Part shown: one piece after another, positions 21,789-33,388 of the stretch | How positions within the stretch are numbered: the stretch's first letter is position 1 | Layout: every line of letters starts with the position of its first letter | From: Ceratorhiza oryzae-sativae | Lineage: Eukaryota; Basidiomycota; Agaricomycetes; Cantharellales; Ceratobasidiaceae | Reading direction: 5' to 3' | DNA: 64,000 nt | NCBI GenBank assembly: GCA_030998015.1 | Contig: JARWMV010000015.1 | Span: forward strand, 1-64,000 | Program-made: the position numbers and the translations under genes | Notes under the pieces: generated by a model | Databases searched by the model: none | The model's input: only the letters and a program-made list of their open reading frames with translations | What the model was told of the DNA's origin: nothing

Positions 21789-22312
21789 ATGGCTTTTCAC
21801 CGCATATACACTACTCCCGACCTTTTCACTCCTGATGAAAAGTCATGCATAGCCTATTACATAACCGGGATCTACAAGGATATCATCCCTGCCTTTTACG
21901 TCGTCGTGCTCTTTATTGAAGTCGACAAGAACTCCTGCTTTGTCGGTGGACAACTATCCGACAGATTTGTCCGGATCAGCGTTCAGCATCTCGCTCGGCA
22001 GTTTGGCGACGACGATAACAAGTTACGGTTTATGGAGGCGTATGAGCGCGTGGTGAAACCGTATATTTTTGATAAAGGCTTAAATTGGGAGGTTGGTCCC
22101 TTCCTCAAGCCCCTGTACGCCACCTTACTCATTCATTCACATCGTTGTAGATCAATATTGACGAGTCGGATCCTACTGCCTGGCACCAGAACGGTATCCC
22201 TCCCCCTGCACCCAAGTCAGATGCAGAGACTCGATGGAGGGATTCGAACAGGGCCCTCCCATATAGCGGACCCTCCTGTCGTGATAAGGAATTCGCATTT
22301 CATAAATTCTAA
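21789..22312 (+). CDS. cis-CaaD-like tautomerase family protein, copy 1 (Ala in place of Pro1)
   Basis: CDS read as join(21789..22091,22151..22312), 154 aa. It aligns throughout with the neighbour at 22948: HRIYTTPDLFTPDEK, then PAFYVVVLFIEVDK, GGQLSDRFVRISVQHLAR and a C-terminal WHQNG/PPPAP/ALPY segment. These are the marks of the fungal cis-3-chloroacrylic acid dehalogenase-like tautomerases. In that superfamily the catalytic base is the N-terminal Pro exposed after Met removal. Here the second codon is GCT (Ala), so the classical mechanism is not available. The transposon at 18175-21729 ends 59 bp before the ATG, so the promoter is interrupted or replaced. The coding frame is otherwise intact. 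Confidence 0.8.
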
Positions 22313-22947
22313 ACTACAGTCACTTGACGCTGTGAGGATTATTTAAATGTACAATAGGATCCCGAGGCATATACGCCACTAGTATGTGGAGAAGATACTA
22401 TCCGTCTGAGACTGAGGGTTATAGTCGGTTCATGCCTAGTCCGTGCAAAAAGAGAAAATAAACGGCATCACTTTATGTTTAGCAAGTTGATGGCCACCCA
22501 AATTCGATGTAGGAGAATAGGATTGGGAAAGATCAAATTTCGAGCCAGTTGGTATTCATTTGTTGTAGGAATTTCGGGATGAGAGCGCGCAGATGATGCA
22601 CAAATGAAGACAAACACTCATCGGGCCGGCATGCCCGACATAGCACGCTACCTGGTTCTCGTCATCCCGGGCGGAGCTCGGTTTCCGCCAGATGGCTCGA
22701 TGAGGAAATTTGAAATACGGATTTTTTCGGCCTTCAGCTCGGTCAGATTGTATTGCGAGTAGGGGTCTTTTGGTGTTTACATTCGGCCTCTACTAACCGG
22801 TGCGGTCAGTTCACTTACACATGCCGCGCATTGCCCGGTTGAGAGGTTCGGACAACGTGTATTTAAGTAGTTGAACCTCACGTTTCATCCCCAGACTCAT
22901 TGAATACTCGGCCTAACCCCACGCGATTAGCTTGCACCCAATTCACC
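22313..22947. other. intergenic between the tautomerase genes
   Basis: No gene. TATTTAAG at 22859-22866 lies about 82 nt before the next ATG and could be a TATA element. Confidence 0.5.
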
Positions 22948-23463
22948 ATGCCTCTTCACCGCATTTATATCACTGCCGGCCTTTACACCGCCGCTGAAAA
23001 AGAAGCCATGGCCAAGTCAATCACCGCACTCTACGCAACCACCATGCCCGCCTTTTATGTTGTGGTCCTCTTTATTGAAGTTGACAAAGCTTCCTATTTT
23101 ATTGGCGGAGAGCTCAATCATAAATTTGTCCGAATCAATATTCAACATCTCGCTCGACATTTCGCCAACGATGACAGAAAGGTCGCGTTTATGCAAGCGT
23201 ATGAGCGAGCCGTAAAGCCGTTCACCGCTGACAAAGGCCTGGATTGGGAGGTGAGTCTCTGCCTGCTTATGGGGGAATCTGGGCGATTGATATGCTTGCA
23301 GATCAATGTTGACGAGGCGGATCCGATCACTTGGCATGAGAACGGAATGTCTCCCCCTGCTCCTGGATCCGAGGGTGAGACTGTCTGGAAGCAGACCAAC
23401 AAGGCTGTGCCGTACGAGGGCCCAGCATTCAGCGACCACCACCTCGCGTTACATAAGATGTAA
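22948..23463 (+). CDS. cis-CaaD-like tautomerase family protein, copy 2 (Pro1 present)
   Basis: CDS read as join(22948..23250,23302..23463), 154 aa. Both exon lengths equal those of copy 1 (303 and 162 nt). It starts MPLHRIYITAGLY, so Pro1 is available as the catalytic base. It also has PAFYVVVLFIEVDK, GGELNHKFVRINIQHLAR and a WHENG/PPAP/AVPYEGPAF tail. The Arg pair and the C-terminal Tyr/Glu positions expected of the cis-CaaD group fall in the FVRI and tail segments, but I have not aligned them residue by residue. Natural substrates of the fungal members are largely unknown. No signal peptide seen, so cytosolic. Confidence 0.85.
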   Translation: MPLHRIYITAGLYTAAEKEAMAKSITALYATTMPAFYVVVLFIEVDKASYFIGGELNHKFVRINIQHLARHFANDDRKVAFMQAYERAVKPFTADKGLDWEVSLCLLMGESGRLICLQINVDEADPITWHENGMSPPAPGSEGETVWKQTNKAVPYEGPAFSDHHLALHKM

Positions 23464-25216
23464 ACTGTAGTACATAACATTCGGAAATCTGCTCCTTGGA
23501 TCTAAGTATTTGATACATATTCGCTGTGAATATGGACAAGATGCGTTATTCAGAATGGAGATCATGATGGCTTTGTTATCATTTCTGAGAAAACCAAGCA
23601 GTAGGATGCGATTACGGTGTGATTGTTCCAAATGTGAATGGCTGTGTTTTTTGCTTTGTATTTTTTTCCAGTGGGATGGTTTTTCAAAATAATAATAATA
23701 ATGAAGTCGGGGTTAGCAGGCCATCATAGAGTAGAACACGATGAGCGTATAATTTTAGCTATTCCCCACACCCAAGAACTCTCCTGCTCCAGAAAGATGA
23801 CTGAACATATATACACTGATTGACGAAGACGGTGCTTAAGTGGCTAACTATGACATCGCTATCTGGCGATACTTGTTGAAGCGAAACGAGATATATGCGC
23901 TTCAATGTATAATAGCACAGTGAATATATATATGCGATTGAGCTTCTCGAGTGAAGTGTGCAACGCAAGCGAGAGTGGTGAAGATGTCGCTGAGGATTTA
24001 TGCGACTATACATTCGTTTATATATATGCGGTACAACGGGTGAAGCGGAGCGGAGACATGGGAATGGATCACTTGTGAAAGCGATGGTACATGGGTGCGA
24101 TTCACATGTATGTTAATAGAACGTGCGATAGAAAGACTATAGAATTACAAGCGTAAGTATCGGGTTTACATGCAGAATATCACATTTGTTCAACAATACT
24201 GTCATGACCATGGCATATAAAATGAAAGGCTCACCTATTTGTGGTGGTTTTCATGACTTAGAGCCGATCCAAAAAAACAACGCCGCGTCGAATACACTGT
24301 TTCGACATGTGCGCTACAACAAGTGAAATTATCAAAACACTTGGGTGTACTATTCGATCTCGCTAGCTGAGGTGAACAGTTATATACACATATACTTTTG
24401 ATTTTGCACTACGGGGATTTCAGCCCTTGAATTGGCCTACAGTTTCAGTCAAAAGTATATCTGGTGACTGGTCCGCAGCGCGCGGAGGCCCACGGCATAG
24501 ATTTAGCCGCCAGGGAGCGCCACGGGTCACGTGTCCTCCGGCGCTCCTTTTGCATCTCTCTCTCTCTACCATCGCTCGTCGTTGATCCAGTCCTCACATA
24601 CAGATTTGTTACTAGAATTTTTGCAACCGCCCACCACTCCTGTCTGGCGGGACGCCAGGTCGGCCACCCGACCCGCGAGTCACCCCTCGCGTCTCTGGTG
24701 CCCCGGTAGCCCCCTTGGCCGCCTCTCGGCCACGGGTCCCCCACTCCCCGGTTGTCTCGTGCTTCGTCATTCTATCTTTCCTTTCGCCCTTGCTCCGTCC
24801 GCCGCTCTGCTGTAATGACCTATCTATCTCTGCGCCTTGATTCACACATTGACGCGATCGTTGGGCTGACTGTATGTATAAATGTTCGCCTCAGCGAGTG
24901 AGATCGAATCGCACACCCAAGTATTTTGATAAATTCACTTTTTGCGGCGCCCTCGTCGACACAGCTTTTTTTTTTTGACACTTCGGCGTTTGTTATTGGA
25001 TCAGCTCCGACTTGTGAAAATTGCCATAAGGAAAGCCACAGGATCTCCTGCATATACGCAACAGTCCAATCGGTCTCGCGATTCATTTAAAAAGTGCTCA
25101 ATTTATTTGTTCAAGGAATACAATTTGCGAGCTTCCAGCACCAATGCGAGAGAGAACGCTAGCATCAGCTTCATTTGATCAGTCCCCTGTCAAACCCATT
25201 TGACCGTGGTTTGGGT
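23464..25216. other. intergenic, AT-rich then GC-rich, no gene recognised
   Basis: 23690-23702 is an AAT microsatellite. 23870-24030 has repeated TATATATGCG-like short motifs. 24470-24800 is GC-rich with a CT run near 24555. No coding exon chain, tRNA or rRNA was recognised. Confidence 0.5.
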
Positions 25217-27437
25217 TTAAGCCGTCGAAAGGACCAGGCGTTGTCGTTTTTCTGATCTTGGAACGAATGTGCAAAAGAATGGGGCGGGGTGTCTGCATAA
25301 GGGTAATTTCAACTGGACCCGCACAAATGTGGATCTCTCTGTCACGTACGAAGCAAGACTATCCAGCTCAAACTTCGCCTCAGGTATTGGTTTGCCCGGG
25401 ATGGGGGTTATGTGGAAGATTGATAGAAGCGTGCTTGCCATAACGAACAAGCTGTCGCCGGCGAAATACGATCCAGGACAAACACTGCATAAAGCAATTA
25501 ATCGATCTCATGATAAATAGGCTATTGAGATCTATATATGCCTACCGCCGCCCAGTGCCAAATACTGGCACGTCTGGTAGATTCGGATCAAGGAATCGAT
25601 CGGGGTTGAAAGACTGCGGCTCGGGATAAATCCGATGATCGTTACTGATGGCCCTATTGATACCAGTTTCAATAGATCTCCCAAAGCGATTCATGTAGCT
25701 AGATCGATTCGGCGTACCAAGTATTACCAAGGCTGTATAGTTTAATAAGATCGGGTCAGCTACAGCACCAAGTTCAACGTAGTGCACGAACACAATTGCA
25801 CCTTTCGGGATAAGATATCCTTTGTATGTGTCGTCTTGCGAACAGACGTGTGGAATGCCTATCAGAATGCAGATTAGTTCATTCACGATGGAAATCTGTG
25901 AGCTTCATACCAAGCGCAGCAACGGAGTTCCATCGGAGCACCTCTTTGATGACACTATGCAAATAAGGCATAGACTCGCGGTCGCCTAGTTCGGGGAGTC
26001 TATCATCGCCTAAAACTGAGTCTAACTCGATTTGTACTTTGCGCTGCACATCCGGGTGAAGGACCATGGCGAGCACGAAAGTCATCAGGGCAGCATCGAT
26101 CTACAGATTAGTTTCAGGAGGCAGATGCATGTTTTGAAAGGATTTCCGCTGACGGTATCGGCACCGGCTATAAGCGTATTTCAGAATCAAGCCATGATAA
26201 TGTGAGGCGTCGTGTACTCACCCGCAAACAATGCACCCGTGGCCCACCGAATGATCCCCTCTTCTTCGTTAAGGTCCAGATCGCCAGGCCCAGTGTCCTC
26301 CAGCTTGGCTAGCAGGTTTTTCAAGATCGAGGGGCAAGCAGAGCCTTTCGCCTACAGTCAGATTTTAGTGACTGATAGGTATCCGTCCATCGGGTGAGAT
26401 GATGCCCACCATCTGGGTCTTTGTCCATTCAAATGGCTCATTTACCATTCTATCTTTGTCGATACGCCAGTTCCTGGCCTTGCGCTTCCAGCCCGCACCA
26501 GGGAACCATGAAGGGACGTATTTCAGCCACGGAAGAACATTCACGTAGAAATCTATGCTCCTTATGAATAATCGATGAGATTTTGAAATAAATGCTAACT
26601 TGCTTCCGGGGTTAGCGGCTTGACCAAGTTTGTGCGAAGCCGCCTTTACTACATCCACCAATTCATCGTGTGGGTACGAAGGCTGGTATCCGTAGACAGA
26701 GGAAAGGATGTTTGATGCCGTGAGCCTGCAGGGCGGATTCATTCAGTGCAAACTCAGAGTATAGTTGATATGTCGAGTTACCACTTGACTTCTGCCGATA
26801 TGTTCTCGGGGTTTTCAAGGAGCCTCCTAGCTGAAATTCTGGCCTGGTTGACCATAATATTTCGTAGCTCATTGTTTGCGGAGGGGTGGAGGGCGGATTG
26901 TGTTAACTTGCGCTGTCGTTTCCACCGCTCTGCATAGCGAAGCGTGCTAGTTTCCATACCCCAACCAAAGCTATTGGGACAATCAGACGAGGTGACTATG
27001 TGAACTACAATAAACATTAATCCTCACAGGCGTTGATCGGTTAGCATGGGGAGTTCGAGAGGGCTGGAGTAAATCAACGCTCTCTTGACAAAGAGGTCCG
27101 TAACTGATTCCAGCGAGTTGAGGACAACAACGGTATGGCCGAGGACACTGTATGAGATGATATCGCCTGGTGAAACATACGAGTGAGAGGATAACTGCGT
27201 GATTTTGTTTTCAAAGAGCTCACTGTCTAAATGCTTGCTCATGTCCCTGTATGCTATGTGCTGGTTGACTGATGGAAAGGAAAACGCGTTTCCCACAAAC
27301 GGGAACCATTTTGGGGATGGAGGGAGCCTCTTATGCCGCTTCGACCCTAGGTAGCCAGCAATAGGGATAAACGAAATACCTATCAGGATAATATAGTAAC
27401 TTATCATGATGATAAAATGGAGAGGGAAGAGAGGCAT
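25217..27437 (-). CDS. cytochrome P450 monooxygenase (9 exons)
   Basis: Best reading: complement(join(25217..25484,25546..25858,25911..26100,26154..26167,26222..26351,26410..26552,26604..26725,26782..26970,27028..27437)), 592 aa. An N-terminal membrane anchor (about residues 1-30) is followed by the Pro-rich hinge LPPSPKW. The helix C pattern is WKRQRK. The I-helix AGADT is split over a 14 nt exon. Helix K is EVLR, followed by PEPQSFNPDRF. The heme loop FGTGRRVCPG is split by an intron just before VCPG. It resembles the basidiomycete P450s annotated as O-methylsterigmatocystin-oxidoreductase-like; substrate unknown. Exon 8 (25546-25858) carries about 40 extra residues between GAIVFVHY and AISND; an unrecognised in-frame intron is possible. 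The intron at 26553-26603 has a GC donor. The first ATG could also lie upstream at 27548. Confidence 0.8.
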
Positions 27438-28396
27438 TACTACCAAGAATTCAACGAGGCTGGTTATAAGTGGTTCGGGACAATGCAGATACCAGACCTC
27501 GATAACAACATCATCAATGTGCCGGCGACAACCCGCCGATGGCCGCACGCTAAACTACTATCTAGCAGCATCAGCCTCCGATGGACTCTTGGCGGCCTGA
27601 TAAGCATCGGTGGCAATATTTCGCTCATTGGGGAACACCGCAGTTCGCTTTGGTCTCGTGGGACCACTTATGTCATTGACCTGTCACGTGGAATCGCAAG
27701 TTCTCGATTTGACTCACTCCGTGTCTCGCACATCACATTACGCCACGACGTATTGGAGGTACAGAACATCAACGGACGACACTTAAAAAGCGAATTGTTG
27801 ATAACTGGCTAATATTGTCGGGCTGAGCAACGCATTTGCATCGTGGCGAGACCCTGGACTCGCGTTGGCCACGACTAAAAAACAACGTATGCATTAAGTT
27901 AGTGGTTTCTCCATGAGCGTCGAGCGCCGGCTGACAAGTCAACGTAACAGCCGGCGAGCGTAATCCTCGTTGGCCGAGTTCTCCAATACATTTTGTCTGG
28001 AATAATGACACCATTGACATCATCGATACCGAGGTTCTATCCTCGTACGCCGTGGAAATAAGCCAGCTCCAGCTTCTGTGATCATCTTGTCTCACGGGAA
28101 CAACATTTATCCTTGGCGCCAGGTGGCGGAACTCTCACGGAAGGTCCCGCAAGAGCATGTATATCGAAGATCGATGATGGCGATCGGTGCTTCGTTCATT
28201 CGATCCAACGCTCTGCAAGCGCCGGAACTCGATCGGTACAGCAGACGATTTGCAGAACCCTTGTCGATTTTGCGGATACATGACTTCATCGACTAGCCTG
28301 GAAGCCAGACTGACGTCGGATAGTTGGCATGCGTCCTTCTCAAGAGTATTTATACGGGACATTCTTGGCCTTGACTCGGCACCCCAGCTCCCTAAC
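27438..28396. promoter_or_regulatory. divergent 5' region between P450 and Rds1-like genes
   Basis: About 960 bp between two divergent starts. TATTTATAC at 28347-28355 lies about 42 nt before the Rds1-like ATG. Open frames here (for example 27417-27812 plus) overlap the P450 5' end and show no domain. Confidence 0.5.
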
Positions 28397-29930
28397 ATGA
28401 AGACCACTGCACTCCTCGCCGCCTTGGCTGCTCTGGTCAACGCCGCTCCTCCCCGCGATCGAAATCTTCGCTCTCCTTCAATGCTGGTTTATGACGGACC
28501 CGAAATTATCCGTGCACGAAACAATGACGACAAGTTCACGCCTCCCAAGGGTGGAGTTAACCCTCCCAAACCGGTCTACCATGTCGCGAGCGATTTCGAC
28601 TACGAGTCTATCGTAAATAGCTCTACTGAAGATTGAAGCATACCTTGTTGACCAAATCTAACTATTCAGAACCTCGCCCTAAACCAAGAGTGGATTGAGC
28701 TCGATTTGTTCCGCTACGGGCTCCAAAAGTTCTCTGACGCCGAATTTGAAGCGGCTGGTATGAATGCAGACGATCGCTACCTCATTGAGTTTATGGCGGA
28801 GCAGGAGATCGGCCATGCTCGGGCGCTGGGTAATTTATTGGGTGGGCGTGAGTACGAGCATGGGCATTCCAGAGCGACGTGAATAAGGTTTTCAATTTTA
28901 GCTGACAAGGCGTCTAAGCCTTGCAAGTACACTTATCCCTTCCAGACCGTTCCGGAGTTCAACGACTTTTGTCAAAAAGTGAGTTATTTGTTTCCTGCAT
29001 GGTTCTGTGATATATTCTGATATTTTGATCTCATGAGCTTACCCGTTGGGGCGAATCTGGAGTCTACGGCTTCCTTCCTCACCTCGACTCTCGTGCGAGC
29101 GCCCAAATTCTTCTCCAATCGATTACCACAGAGGTGCTTGCTATCAAATTGCGTACCCAGAGCAAGGTTCTGACCCCCATCGAACGTAGGCTCGCCAGCA
29201 AATGATTTTCCGCCAGTTTGAGGGCTTATTCCCAATGGCGGTCTGGTTCGAGGCTGGTATCACTCAATCTATGGCTTGGACACTGCTTGCGCCCAACCTC
29301 GAGGAATGTCCCAAGGAGAATCATAGGATTAAGTGGAGGAACTTCCCAGCCTTGACCATTCTTGTGGGTTGGGTGGCATTTTGGCCAATTGATATCAATT
29401 GACTGGCGAGCATTTTAGAACAATCCCAATATCACCGACTCTAGGGCTGCCCTCGCGAACGCTCGCCCTCCATTCACAGAACCAGGCCGCGTCGTGAACT
29501 TCCAGTGGGAGGATCCTGGAAAGAAAGTCGGGCCCAAGAATTTTGATTACGTTACTGCAACGGCTGTCCCTGGAAAGGCCAAGGTTAGTTTCACGCTTTT
29601 GCACACCTCGATCATAAAAAATAAACAAACATTCGAATAGTATGCTGCTTGGATCCAGCAGTACAACGTCACCTACACGGAGCTGACGGATATCAACGGG
29701 AACTCGGCCTCGACCAAGCAACCAGGCGCTTTAGTCTACGACGATATTGGACCACTCCAGGCTAACGGTAAGAATAAGCCGGTATTCAAAGAGTTCGGAC
29801 GCTCATCGGATCCATTGTAGAAACATTGTTTATCGCCATCACTGACACGAATCTCTTCGTCACTCCAGCCAATATTTCCTTGCTTGATAACCATATCGTT
29901 GCCGGCCCAGCTATGTATCTAGCCTACTAA
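28397..29930 (+). CDS. secreted ferritin-like Rds1-type stress response protein
   Basis: CDS read as join(28397..28612,28670..28847,28902..28978,29038..29133,29190..29363,29419..29583,29641..29767,29821..29930), 380 aa, eight exons with all phases closing. It has a signal peptide MKTTALLAALAALVNA. The ferritin-like helices carry candidate metal ligands: NQEWIELDLFRYGL, then the helix FMAEQEIGHA (E-x-x-x-H type), and TTEARQQMIFRQFEG further on. The C-terminal beta-rich part has several potential N-glycosylation sites (NVT, NPNIT, NIS). The family is the desiccation-related pcc13-62 / Rds1 group (Ferritin_2 fold). Rds1 is known in fission yeast as induced by stress and nutrient signals. Here it is probably extracellular or wall-bound. 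Confidence 0.85.
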
Positions 29931-31296
29931 TCACCGCAGCCATGTGATGTCTAAACTGATTGTGCCATTTCATGTGACTCTTGCCTCGTAATGTCCCTTG
30001 CCTGTCTTTGACTCTGTCTTTGTTTGAACACTTGGTTTGACTTGAACTTGTATCAACCGTTGGTGGTGGGCCGCTAAAACAATGTACTGGATTTGATTGA
30101 TTGTTGAAATAAATCCCTCAGACTCTAGCCTTAATATCACCTGTCAAAAGCCAGTCACCCCTAGCTCCTCGGGCTCTGAAGAAAGTCTCTAGGAATCCCA
30201 GAAAATTTTCACAAACACAATAATCTATCCGGAGACTAGCTTGTGGTCATATTGAGATTATGTGGAAGCTCAAAATGTTACGTTGTACAACCTGAACTTG
30301 CCATCATACGGACTCTGACAAATGCTTTTGACTTTGATTCTCTGTCGCCAGTTCAACTTTGGCGAAGTAATATTTACTTGAATCCGTACATGCTTGAGAC
30401 TAGGCACGCTATGAGGAAACATGCTGAGATCTTTAGGGGTTACGTAGCACGGTTCCAAGTTGAGAGCTTTCACCTAGTGAAAACTTCGGCCAAACGATCG
30501 CAGCGAAGAGTTAACAGGGTCCCCGAGAGGTAATGGCTCGTATTATACATCTAGAACTTGTAGGTTCCGCTGCGAAATACACTCAATGGGAAGAGTTGGA
30601 CTAGAGGGTAGTAGCCTTCGACCCTGCCAGGCCCCTAAGTTGAGAATATTGGGACAAAATAGTCCTCCCAAGGGGATAATGCACTCGCATCGCCGGGAGT
30701 TTCGGCGATGACATGCCCTATTCATGTTGCGATCTGTGGTCTCATAGTTTTGAGATAATGGATACAGAAGCGCATTCACAGGGATTGCTCAATTCCGAAA
30801 CAAATTTTCTGCTCGTAGGGTTATGCGAATTAGGCAAAAATAGCCGTTTTCGAGCTAGGTAGTTAATATCATTCGCGGGGTCATTCAAGTGATTCACATC
30901 AAGCGCCGAGGGGACCGCCACAGAGCAACTGTGATGACCGACACATGTCCAAGTAGCGGCACGTGACTTAGGTTTGTTACACGTGACTCAGGTCAATTTG
31001 GTAATCGCACGTTTGATCGACTTTCATACTGTGCAGACGTCACCGGCAAATTTACGATTGGCCGAACATTCGGGTAGACGAGAAACCCACTTCTTGCTCC
31101 TCATTTCGGCCTGTATTCCAGTTCGTATTCCCGTTTTCGACCGGCTAACAGTCTTCCGCAGCCGGTTGCCTCTTGCCTAGATGCGAAGTATCCACCCACA
31201 TGTGGCCCCACGGGGCCTCAACCCTTGCACAAATTATATAAAATGAAGTAGGCCGAAGACTTCGTCTCCGCCTCCTCGCCCGACTACACTGACGAC
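29931..31296. other. intergenic, no gene seen
   Basis: Short frames only. TATATAAAA at 31236-31244 probably is the TATA box of the transporter gene starting at 31297. Confidence 0.5.
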
Positions 31297-33388
31297 ATGT
31301 CTGCACGAACCCCCTCACCCTCGGACGAAAAGAAGGACGCCCATGATTTCCTCGAGCATAGTCCTGTGGGCAAGGCTGCGCTTCTTTCTGACGAAGAACG
31401 TGATCGAGCTATTGCAGCCAATCCTATCGACCCTCGCTCCTGGCGCAGCATCCAGCTGTACTTGATTTGTATTGTCGCATACTGCAATTCTGGGTCGACC
31501 GGTTTGGATGGAACCCTCTTCGGAGGCAAGTGATTCGAAATTCTTTTCATCATTGTTTTTTGACGTGTATATTTGCAGGAATCAACGCTATGGACTTTTT
31601 CCATACCTTTATCGGTACTGGCAAGGTTGGGTCCGGTATTGGTATTATCATTACCATGTATCCCATCGGTCAAATCATTGGCTGTCTATTTGCTGCTCCT
31701 GTCATGGATCGATTTGGACGCAAGGGCGGCATGCTTTGTGGATCCCTTATCGTCTTGTAAGTTGAATTTGTCCTGAGCAGTCTTCTTTTTCATCCGATTT
31801 ACATGTGCGGAATATGTACATTAGGATCGGAACCGCACTCCTGACGGCCGCCAGAACCGGGGAATGTTTATGGCTGGGCGGCTTCTTTCCGGCGTAGGAG
31901 TGGCGGTTGCGGCTAACGCGGCACCTTCTTATGTTACCGAGATGTCTCCCCCCCAATGGCGCGGGAGGATGGGTGGGATGTATAACGTAAGGGCGCACTG
32001 TCAAAAGGTCTCTAGCAATATTCAACGTTAATTTTACATGCAGAGCTGGTACTATGTCGGAGCCAGTGGGTAGCGTTACCTAAACTTCTGTCCCACCCGC
32101 TAATATTCTGTGATTAGTTCTAATTACTGGGATCATGGTCGCGACCGGAAGGATCAACTCAGACTGGCAATGGCGCGTCCCAGTTCTCGTGAGTGACAGC
32201 CCTCAACGAATCACGTTCTTCGCGATTAACGTGGGTGCATTACAAAGTTCCAAGCGCTTCCTGCTGGCATCGTTTTCTGCTTTTCTTGGTTTATACCCGA
32301 GTCTCCTCGTTGGCGTAAGTCACTTCTACTTTGATCAAAGATGATCAAGCTGAGCATTTATCCACCCAGTCGTTCGCGTTGGTCGAGACGATGAAGCCCG
32401 GGCCATCCTTACAAAATACCACGGAAATGGCGATGCCAGTTCTCCTCTTGTCGAGTTTGAAATGCGGGAGATTGCTGCGATGTGCGCCATGGATGGAAGT
32501 GACCAGGTCTGGTGGGATCTGCGCCCATTATTCCGCACGGCTGCGGACCGTTATCGATCTTACATGTGCCTGGGCATGGCGACGTTTGGTCAGCTTTCTG
32601 GAAACGGTCTAATCACCTGTGCGTACGCTGTACTTCGGATCTCACTTCTCTCGGTTAATTAAGCGATGTTGCGTAGATTTCTTTGTCGTCTTACTCTCGA
32701 ACGCTGGTATTACATCTGCAAACTCTCAGCTCGTCCTTAACTTTGTCATGTCCGTGGTCTCTTTTGGTGGAGCATGTACCGGGGTTTCACTCCTGGACAA
32801 AGTCGGCCGTCGCCCGCTCATGATGTTTCGACGATCGTTGGAGCGACTTGTCTAGCCGTCGTTAGCGCATGCACAGCCAAGTACGAAGAGAGCCGAGCGA
32901 TTGCACAGACTGGGGTTGCATTTATCTTTCTGTTCAACGTTTTGTTCTCGCTGGGCTTTACTCCTCTACAACCATTGTATCCGGCCGAGTGCCTCACATT
33001 CCAAACCCGGGCTAAAGGAATGGCGATGACTACACTCGTACTGAACCTGGCTTCGTGAGTGATTTTTCTACGCTCGAGGGCACTGGTTTTTAGGTAACTG
33101 AATCGCCTGGAAGATTATTCAACACCTATGCGATACCGATTGCATTGGAAAAGGATTGGCTGGAAGACATACCTTGTGTTTGTCGCTTGGGATATTTTCG
33201 AGACCATTTGCATATACTTCTTCGCAGTGGAGACTAAGCGAAAGTGAGTACTTATGGCCTGCTGTAATGCGTGAACTTGACTCACTCTTTCATCCGCTAG
33301 GACGCTGGAGGAGATGGCCGAAATATTTGAAGCGCCAAATCCGGTCAAAGCTTCTCTGAAGCATACAACCAAGGCGGACCGGGTTTGA
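31297..33388 (+). pseudogene. MFS sugar (hexose-type) transporter with three single-base frameshifts
   Basis: Exons read at 31297..31525, 31579..31756, 31825..31986, 32044..32065, 32118..32188, 32248..32314, 32370..32618, 32677..33054, 33114..33243 and 33301..33388. The protein has the sugar-porter signatures: DRFGRK after TM2, the SGVGVAVAANAAPSYVTEM segment, PESPRW ahead of the central loop, KVGRRP, PAE and VETKRK. Twelve membrane spans are expected. The frame breaks three times, and each time splice phases on both sides fix the size: one base missing at about 31850 (GCCGCCAG), one missing at about 32828 (T run), one extra at about 33150 (AAAAGG). All fall in short homopolymers, so assembly error is as likely as real decay. 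The first intron has a GC donor. Confidence 0.8.

Noticed and set aside
24445..24845. GC-rich block as possible rRNA or tRNA remnant
   Set aside because: No rRNA core motif and no cloverleaf could be made out by eye.
27417..27812. Plus-strand 131-codon frame over the P450 5' end
   Set aside because: No domain, no leader, and it overlaps the P450 membrane anchor exon in antisense.
28187..28396. Upstream in-frame extension of the Rds1-like protein from 28187
   Set aside because: The ATG at 28397 gives a proper signal peptide and follows a TATA-like box; the extension has no leader character.
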